A DNA stretch of 64,000 nucleotides from JANQRZ01 sp965215165. Its GTDB lineage: Bacteria; Bacteroidota; Rhodothermia; Rhodothermales; JANQRZ01. The notes beneath the pieces were generated by a model. It was given only the letters and a program-made list of their open reading frames with translations, did not search any database and had not been told where the DNA came from. The stretch covers positions 1,798,001 through 1,862,000 of the forward strand of contig CBDCCX010000006.1 in the NCBI GenBank assembly GCA_965215165.1. Reading direction: 5' to 3'. Shown here piece after piece: positions 59,029 to 64,000 of the stretch. How positions within the stretch are numbered: the first letter of the stretch is position 1; the number at the start of each line of letters is the position of its first letter. The position numbers and the translations under genes are program-made.

Positions 59029-61539
59029 TCAGCGCACGAGGGTGAGGCGGCGCGAGGCGGTCCGCCCGTCCGCCGTGAGGCGTGCGACGTAGACGCCGGC
59101 CGCCAAGCCAGCCGCCTCCAATCGCGCCCGGTGCGTCCCGGCAGCCCGCGGCCCGTCGGCGAGGACGGCTACGCGGCGGCCGGCGGCGTCGAAGATCTCG
59201 AGGCGAACCTCGGCCGGCCGGTCTAGCTCGAAGGCGAGCGCGGTGCCGGAGCGGAACGGGTTGGGCGCGCTCGGCAGCAGGCGGAAGCCGCGCGCGGCGG
59301 CCTCGGCCTCGCCGGCGGTGGGCGGCGGGAGCGCGCGGCGGTACATCCCGTTGCCGTGCGTCGCCACCTGGAGCGAGCGGTCGTCGGGCGAGTAGACCAA
59401 GTCCATCACCAGGACGGCCTCGGGCAGCCCGTCCGTGAACGCCTCCCAGGTCGCCCCGTCGTCGCTCGTTACGAAGACGCCCACGTCGTTGCCGACGAAG
59501 ACGGTCCCTGCCTCGCGCGGGTCGAAGGCGACGGCCTCGGTCGGGGCGTCGGGGAGCGTGCCGGTGACATCGCTCCAAGCCGCGCCGGAGTCCTCGCTCT
59601 TGAAGACGTGCGGCGTGCCGAAGCCGCCGAGCGTGACCCAGACGGTGGCGTCGTCGTCGGGGTGCACCGCGATGTCGGTCACGAAGCGGTCCGGCAGACC
59701 GGCCATGATGTTGGTCCACGTGTCGCCGCCGTCGCGGGTGACGAAGAGATTCGGCGGGCCGGGGTCGTCAGGATCGCGCAGGATCGGGGCAGTCGAGACG
59801 TAGACCACGTCCTCGTCCGTCTCCGAGACGGCCATCGCGAGCGAGGGGTTGTCGTTCGGGTCGAGGTCGTCGCCGCCATTCGTGGCTTGCCAACTGTTGC
59901 CTCGGTTGGTGGAGCGGAAGACGATGCTGCGCCCGGCGTAGAGCGTCGACGGGTCCGACGGCGCGAGCGCGTAGGGCGCGATGAACGCCGTATTCCCGTC
60001 CTCGGGCGGTGCAATGAAGTCAAAGTCGTTGCCCCCATCCTCCGAGCGGAACAGGCTGAGACGCTGGAACGAGGCGTAGACCGTCTGAGTGTCGAACGGG
60101 TCGATGGCCGTCCACGCGCCGTCGCCGCCGAGCACACGGTCCCAGGTCGGCCCGCCGGTGAAGCGGACGGTGTTGTTGTCCTGCAAGCCGCCGAGCGCGA
60201 AGTCGGCGTCGTCGGGCGAGACCGAGGTGCCGTTGTAGAACTGCGTTGTCTGGTAGCCATCGTTCAGGTCCTGGGTCGTGCTGCCGCCGTTCGTCGTGCG
60301 GTAGACGCCGCCGTCGCCGACGAAGTAGACGATGTCGGGGTCGGTCGGGTGGAAGGCGATGGCGTGGTTGTCGGCGTGGACCCCGAAGATGGGGGTTTGG
60401 CCGACTCCGCTGTTGCGCGAGCGGTAGAGTTGCACGCCGCCGAGGTAGAGCTCCTCGGGCCGGTTCGGGTTGACACCGACGTAGTGGGCGAACCAGCCCT
60501 GGAACTCGGCATAGTCAAACGTCGAGACCGTCGCCCACGAGGCCCCGCCGTCGTCGGTGCGGATGAGGAAGGTCTCGGTGTTGCCGATGTTGATGCCGTC
60601 GCCGACACTCGCGTAGACGGTGCCGAAGTCGGTCGGGTGGCGGCTGAGCAGCACCTTGCCGATATACTGGTCCGGGACACCGTTGGTGAGCTGGGTCCAC
60701 GAGTCGCCGCCGTCCTCGGTGCGGTAGAGGCCGTAGCCCTCGGACTCCTGGTTGCCGCACGCGGCGACGATGTCGTCGGGATCGTCGGGGTTGATCGAGA
60801 GGTCCGTGCCCATCACCACGTCGAGCGAGCGCGTCCACGAGCCGCCGGCGTCGCGGCTGACGTAGAGGCCCTCGGTGGTCGCGGCCCAGACGGTGGCGGC
60901 GTCGGTCGGGTCGATGCGGATCATCTGGACGCCGCGCTCTTGGTTGCGGGACCAGTCGAGGGACTTGGTCCAGGTCGCGCCGTTGTCGGTGCTCTTGAGG
61001 ATGCCCATGCCGTAGCTGCCGCGCGTCGGGCGGTGGACGACGCCGCCGAAGGACTCGCGGTAGCGGTAGACCTCGCCGGTGCCGAGGTAGATCGTGCTCG
61101 TGTCGTCCGGCGCAAGCGCCACGGCCGAGGCCGCCGTCACGCCGAAGCCCGTCCCGACGCGCGCCCACGAATCGCCCGCGTCCTGGGACCTCCACAGCCC
61201 ACCGCCGGCCGCGCCGACCCAGATGGTCTCTGGCCGCTCGGGGTTGAGCGCGATCGTGAGGGTCCGCCCGCCGATGTTGCGCGGCCCAATCGGCTCCCAC
61301 GGGTCGCCCCCAGCGCGCGAGGCGGCCTCCATCGCCCGCCGCGCCGCCACCGCCTCGGCGATGCCCCGAGAGGGCAGGCTCGTGCCGGGGTAGGACCGCT
61401 GCGCCGTCCACGCCGCGAGGGCTTCGTAGGCCCCGGACACCGGTTTCGCGTCGGGCGCAACCGGCCGGGTGAGCACGAGCACGAGGCCGAGTGCGGCGAG
61501 GGCGAGGCCGGGCAGCAGGAGACGGGCGAAAGACGACAT
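59029..61539 (-). CDS. Secreted sortilin/BNR-repeat beta-propeller protein with T9SS domain
   Basis: 836 aa. Start at 61539 (MSSFARLLLPGLALAALGLV). From residue 90 to 740 the sequence is made of BNR/Asp-box type repeats such as GGGLWRSQDAGDSWARVGTG, TEDGGDSWTQLTNG and RDGGDTWTNI, which build one or two beta-propellers as in sortilin (VPS10) or sialidase-like proteins. No sialidase Arg triad is identified. The C-terminus is a T9SS domain (SAPNPFRSGTALAFELDRPA ... AAGVYVARLTA). It may bind glycans or proteins at the surface. The HAD gene follows it. Confidence 0.92.
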   Translation of the reverse strand: MSSFARLLLPGLALAALGLVLVLTRPVAPDAKPVSGAYEALAAWTAQRSYPGTSLPSRGIAEAVAARRAMEAASRAGGDPWEPIGPRNIGGRTLTIALNPERPETIWVGAAGGGLWRSQDAGDSWARVGTGFGVTAASAVALAPDDTSTIYLGTGEVYRYRESFGGVVHRPTRGSYGMGILKSTDNGATWTKSLDWSRNQERGVQMIRIDPTDAATVWAATTEGLYVSRDAGGSWTRSLDVVMGTDLSINPDDPDDIVAACGNQESEGYGLYRTEDGGDSWTQLTNGVPDQYIGKVLLSRHPTDFGTVYASVGDGINIGNTETFLIRTDDGGASWATVSTFDYAEFQGWFAHYVGVNPNRPEELYLGGVQLYRSRNSGVGQTPIFGVHADNHAIAFHPTDPDIVYFVGDGGVYRTTNGGSTTQDLNDGYQTTQFYNGTSVSPDDADFALGGLQDNNTVRFTGGPTWDRVLGGDGAWTAIDPFDTQTVYASFQRLSLFRSEDGGNDFDFIAPPEDGNTAFIAPYALAPSDPSTLYAGRSIVFRSTNRGNSWQATNGGDDLDPNDNPSLAMAVSETDEDVVYVSTAPILRDPDDPGPPNLFVTRDGGDTWTNIMAGLPDRFVTDIAVHPDDDATVWVTLGGFGTPHVFKSEDSGAAWSDVTGTLPDAPTEAVAFDPREAGTVFVGNDVGVFVTSDDGATWEAFTDGLPEAVLVMDLVYSPDDRSLQVATHGNGMYRRALPPPTAGEAEAAARGFRLLPSAPNPFRSGTALAFELDRPAEVRLEIFDAAGRRVAVLADGPRAAGTHRARLEAAGLAAGVYVARLTADGRTASRRLTLVR

Positions 61540-61619
61540 AGCCGGGAGAGTCTGGTTCAGGAAGAGCCGGAGTTTACGACCGACATCCCGTCCTCGCCAG
61601 GGCGCACCCGGTGCCCTGC

Positions 61620-63275
61620 CTACTTCTGCTTCAGCAGCCAGTCGTTCGGGTCCACCACGACCTCCGCCCCTGGCGGCACCCTGATCTCGGCTCGCCCGCC
61701 CGGCATGTCGACGCGCTGCGCCTCTCCATCCACCGCAACCTCGACCGGCAGCTCGAGCCGATAGCCGGCCGGCGTTTCCCACCGTAGCCGGAGTCGGCCG
61801 TTGTCCTTTTCGGAGACAAGGCGCGGGAGGTCGGGCTGGTAGAGGTAGAGCTGGAAGAGCGCGTCGAGGTCGTCGCCCGTTTGGCGCTCCAGGGTCCGCT
61901 GGAAATCCTCGGTCGTGGCGAAGCGCGTCTGCCGGCCGTCGGTGACGGACTCCATCGCGGGGTCGGGATAGGTCATTCGGCGGAGGCCGCGCAGGAACGC
62001 CTCGTCGTCGTCGATGGCCCAGCGGAGGGTGTGGAGGAACCACATTCCCTTGAAGTAGATGTCGGCGTCGGTCGCGCCGGTCGTGCCGCGCCGCCCGAAG
62101 TAGGCTTCCTGCGTGTCGCGCGTCTCGCCCGGCACGACGGGCTGGCGGTTGGCGATCCGCCCGCGCTTCGAGAGGAGGTAGCGGCGGTAGGCGTCCGGCC
62201 CGCCGAGCCGCTCGGCGTAGAGCGCCTCGACGTACTCGGCCGTGCCCTCGTGCACCCAGAGGTGGCTCCAGTCCGGGACGGTGACGAGGTTGCCCCACCA
62301 CTCGTGCGCGAGCTCGTGGAGGTGCAGCCAGTCGAACCCGAAGGCGTTGTTGGTGAAGGTGTCGCCGTAGGCAATCGCCGTCTGGTGCTCCATCCCGAGG
62401 TAGGGCGACTGCGCGACGGCGTACTTGTCGGCGCGGAACGGATACGGCCCGAAGACCTCCTCCATGAACCGGACGTGCTCGGCGATCTGCGGCAGGAGCC
62501 GCCGGGCCTTCTCGACGTCCTCGGGCAGCGCGTAGAACGTGATCGGCAGGTCGTCGCCGGCAGTGCTCGTGTACGGGATGGTGACCGCTTCGTAGGGCGC
62601 GACGTAGAGCGACAGGCCGTAGTTGTTGATCGGCGTCGAGACGAACCACTCGAAGGTCGTGCTTCCGTCTTCATTCATCCTCTCGGACTCCAGTCGGCCT
62701 GCGCTGACGGCGGTGTGACCGGGTGGCACCATGACCTGGATCCGCAGCGAGTCCGGCTCGTCCGACGGGTGGTCCTTGACTGGCCACCACAGGTCGGCCC
62801 CTTCGCCCTGGCACGAGACGCCGACCTGCCACGTCCCATCGCCACGATCTAGCCAGGTGAAGCCGCCCTGCCACGGCGGGTTCGGCGCGACGCGCGGCTG
62901 CCCGTTGTAGAGCACTCTCACTGCAATCCTTTCCCCCGGCTGCCGCGTCCGCCCGAGGTCGATCCACAGCCGCCCACCGAGCCGTTCGAACGGTAATTCT
63001 TCTCCTGTAATCTCTCCGATCAGACGGACCACGAATGTCGTGTCGAGGTCGAGTGCGATCGTACTCGTCGGGACTACGATGTCGGCGTGCATCCAGAGTC
63101 TCCCTCGAAGCGCCTTCTCCTCTGGAAGGACCGCTATCGAGAGGTCGTAGTACGTCACGTCGAACGCCGCCTGCTCGGGGATCAGCACGCCGCCGGACGA
63201 GGACGGGTCGGAGGCACGAGGCTGCGCGTGGGCGGCGGCAGTGCAGAGCAGGACGAGAAGGACGAGAGAGCGCAT
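61620..63275 (-). CDS. M1-family metallopeptidase (aminopeptidase N-like)
   Basis: 551 aa. The start at 63275 (MRSLVLLVLLCTAAAHA) gives a signal peptide, so it is periplasmic or secreted. The zinc site is His320-Glu321-x2-His324 with Glu343 19 residues on (HELAHEWWGNLVTVPDWSHL, then HEGTAEY). The exopeptidase motif GAMEN appears as GMEHQ at 294-298. Length is shorter than aminopeptidase N because the C-terminal helical domain is missing, as is usual in bacterial M1 of this type. It likely finishes digestion of peptides from the secreted proteases, like the S46 enzyme. Confidence 0.95.
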   Translation of the reverse strand: MRSLVLLVLLCTAAAHAQPRASDPSSSGGVLIPEQAAFDVTYYDLSIAVLPEEKALRGRLWMHADIVVPTSTIALDLDTTFVVRLIGEITGEELPFERLGGRLWIDLGRTRQPGERIAVRVLYNGQPRVAPNPPWQGGFTWLDRGDGTWQVGVSCQGEGADLWWPVKDHPSDEPDSLRIQVMVPPGHTAVSAGRLESERMNEDGSTTFEWFVSTPINNYGLSLYVAPYEAVTIPYTSTAGDDLPITFYALPEDVEKARRLLPQIAEHVRFMEEVFGPYPFRADKYAVAQSPYLGMEHQTAIAYGDTFTNNAFGFDWLHLHELAHEWWGNLVTVPDWSHLWVHEGTAEYVEALYAERLGGPDAYRRYLLSKRGRIANRQPVVPGETRDTQEAYFGRRGTTGATDADIYFKGMWFLHTLRWAIDDDEAFLRGLRRMTYPDPAMESVTDGRQTRFATTEDFQRTLERQTGDDLDALFQLYLYQPDLPRLVSEKDNGRLRLRWETPAGYRLELPVEVAVDGEAQRVDMPGGRAEIRVPPGAEVVVDPNDWLLKQK

Positions 63276-63298
63276 TGCGGTCCGAGTCGGGTGGTCGG

Positions 63299-63306
63299 CC
63301 AACATA
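63299..63306 (-). promoter_or_regulatory. -10 element of the M1 peptidase gene
   Basis: On the minus strand TATGTTGG lies 23 nt before the start codon at 63275. It equals the dnaX -10 box (TATGTTG) plus one G. No -33 TTG is seen at 19-21 nt. Confidence 0.45.
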
Positions 63307-63366
63307 CAAACGGCGACGCCGGTGAGACACCGCCGCCGCCGCAAGGTCGTATTGTCCGTCACCCGT

Positions 63367-63786
63367 TTAGCCCTCGCTGAGGATCTCGTCGAGAAATCCT
63401 CTCGCATCGGTGACCTGAAAAGACACAGCGGTCATCAAATCTTGTAGCGCCCGGTTCTGCGGAAACGTCCAGAAGCCCCCTTCAGGTGTAGCTAGCCGCA
63501 AAACTATCTGCTCCTGCAAACGTCTCTCAAAGTCTGGCATTCCAGAATAGCCCATCATGCCACCAGCCTCCCGATAAACGGGCCATGTTCTGCGATAGAT
63601 TTCCAGATGCCTTCCACTGTACTCCGTGACATAGATGGGGTCGATGCGGTCTTCAGCTTCTAGCTTCATCGATTCCTTTGGTTCACCGAACTGCCACTTC
63701 AACTCTCCCTTCTGCGTCATCTCCATGAGCTTCAAGGCAGCCTCAAGTGGCCTGTTTCCGCTAGATGCCTTCATCGCTGTTGCCAT
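63367..63786 (-). CDS. Hypothetical protein, 139 aa
   Basis: Not recognised. It starts MATAMKASSGNRPLEAALKL and is soluble, with a helical N-terminus, a central region of aromatic and charged residues (DRIDPIYVTEYSGRHLEIYR) and a helical C-terminus (NRALQDLMTAVSFQVTDARG). Codon use is clearly less GC-rich than in the neighbours. The start overlaps the end of the upstream gene by 16 nt, so the two are coupled, as in toxin-antitoxin or other small two-gene modules. No catalytic motif is seen. Confidence 0.75.
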   Translation of the reverse strand: MATAMKASSGNRPLEAALKLMEMTQKGELKWQFGEPKESMKLEAEDRIDPIYVTEYSGRHLEIYRRTWPVYREAGGMMGYSGMPDFERRLQEQIVLRLATPEGGFWTFPQNRALQDLMTAVSFQVTDARGFLDEILSEG

Positions 63787-64000
63787 TCCAGGTCCTCCTG
63801 AAGGTTTTCTATTTCCGAGACGACCGTAATGACGCTCAGGTACGTCTGCTTGATCCTCCTCTCATTGGGCGTTTGCCCCTGTATCTCCAGACTCTCCAGA
63901 AGCCTTTTCACAGAACGCTTTGACGCCCCTTGCAACTTAGGCTCGAGTGATTTCAGAGTCGCTTGTATCTGAGCGAGTTCCTTGTTTGCCAGATTCTCTG
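63771..64000 (-). CDS. Hypothetical coiled-coil protein (partial, runs off the window)
   Basis: An open frame on the minus strand enters from beyond 64000 and ends at TGA 63771-63773. The visible 75 residues (ENLANKELAQIQATLKSLEP; KRSVKRLLESLEIQGQTPNE; ITVVSEIENLQEDLEWQQR) are heptad-like and rich in Leu, Glu, Lys and Gln, so probably a coiled coil. It overlaps the next gene by 16 nt. The base composition is again lower in GC than the rest. The N-terminus is outside the window. Confidence 0.65.
   Translation of the reverse strand, partial: ENLANKELAQIQATLKSLEPKLQGASKRSVKRLLESLEIQGQTPNERRIKQTYLSVITVVSEIENLQEDLEWQQR

Noticed and set aside
59029..61539. Sialidase function for the Asp-box propeller protein
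   Set aside because: The repeats are of the BNR/sortilin kind, but I could not find the Arg triad and Tyr/Glu pair of sialidases.

Overview
The window is a strongly GC-rich bacterial chromosome segment, most likely from a marine or halophilic member of the Rhodothermota/Bacteroidota (Rhodothermales, Salinibacter/Rubricoccus-like). The reasons are eight proteins ending in a type IX secretion (T9SS) C-terminal sorting domain, a PorV/PorQ-like barrel, a DUF4835 (PorD-like) protein, a complete Bat aerotolerance operon, S46 and M1 peptidases, and Bacteroidota-type promoters (TTG, about 20 nt, TAnnTTG). There is no phage or conjugative module; this is ordinary chromosome with small non-autonomous repeats.

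Layout. 0-5.6 kb: a VCBS-repeat T9SS cargo protein, a small unknown, an HTTM membrane pair and purQ. 5.7-14.2 kb: a tightly overlapping Bat operon (DUF58, BatD-like anchor, sirtuin, BatA, BatB, two TPR/BatC-type proteins, BatD, BatE). 14.3-19.6 kb: thymidine kinase, a J-domain protein, an RDD protein, then dnaX-ybaB-recR. 19.7-20.5 kb: an MNT/HEPN toxin-antitoxin pair whose toxin gene is broken by a small palindromic element plus a 5-bp duplication. 20.5-25.4 kb: both halves of a heterodimeric ABC exporter flanking ribonuclease Z. 25.6-35.6 kb: an AtuA-family protein, a PorV-like/HhH-barrel pair and three T9SS cargo proteins including an M43 protease. 35.8-38.9 kb: a UbiA/DprE1-like pair and RadC. 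39-43.9 kb: a candidate structured RNA, a CSLREA beta-helix protein, an S46 dipeptidyl peptidase and tRNA-Leu(UAG). 43.9-53.1 kb: a HEAT-cyclophilin lipoprotein, the PorD-like protein, acetate kinase, a ComEA-like protein, RecO, a degenerate LexA-like regulator, an esterase and an OmpA/DUF4398 lipoprotein pair. 53.3-64 kb: three more T9SS proteins, a zinc-ribbon protein, a HAD phosphatase, an M1 peptidase and a lower-GC gene pair at the edge.

Most notable points. (1) Three small elements share the termini ATACCAA...TTGGTAT but carry different internal inverted repeats; one inactivates hepT while mntA stays intact. (2) A family of intergenic arrays is built from strict 7-nt units, often in inverted pairs, and tends to overlap stop codons. 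(3) A LexA-like protein lacks its protease residues. (4) A DprE1-like oxidase sits beside a UbiA-type transferase outside the Actinobacteria, with Ala at the usual drug-target Cys. (5) A three-hairpin region ending in a strong terminator is a candidate small RNA.
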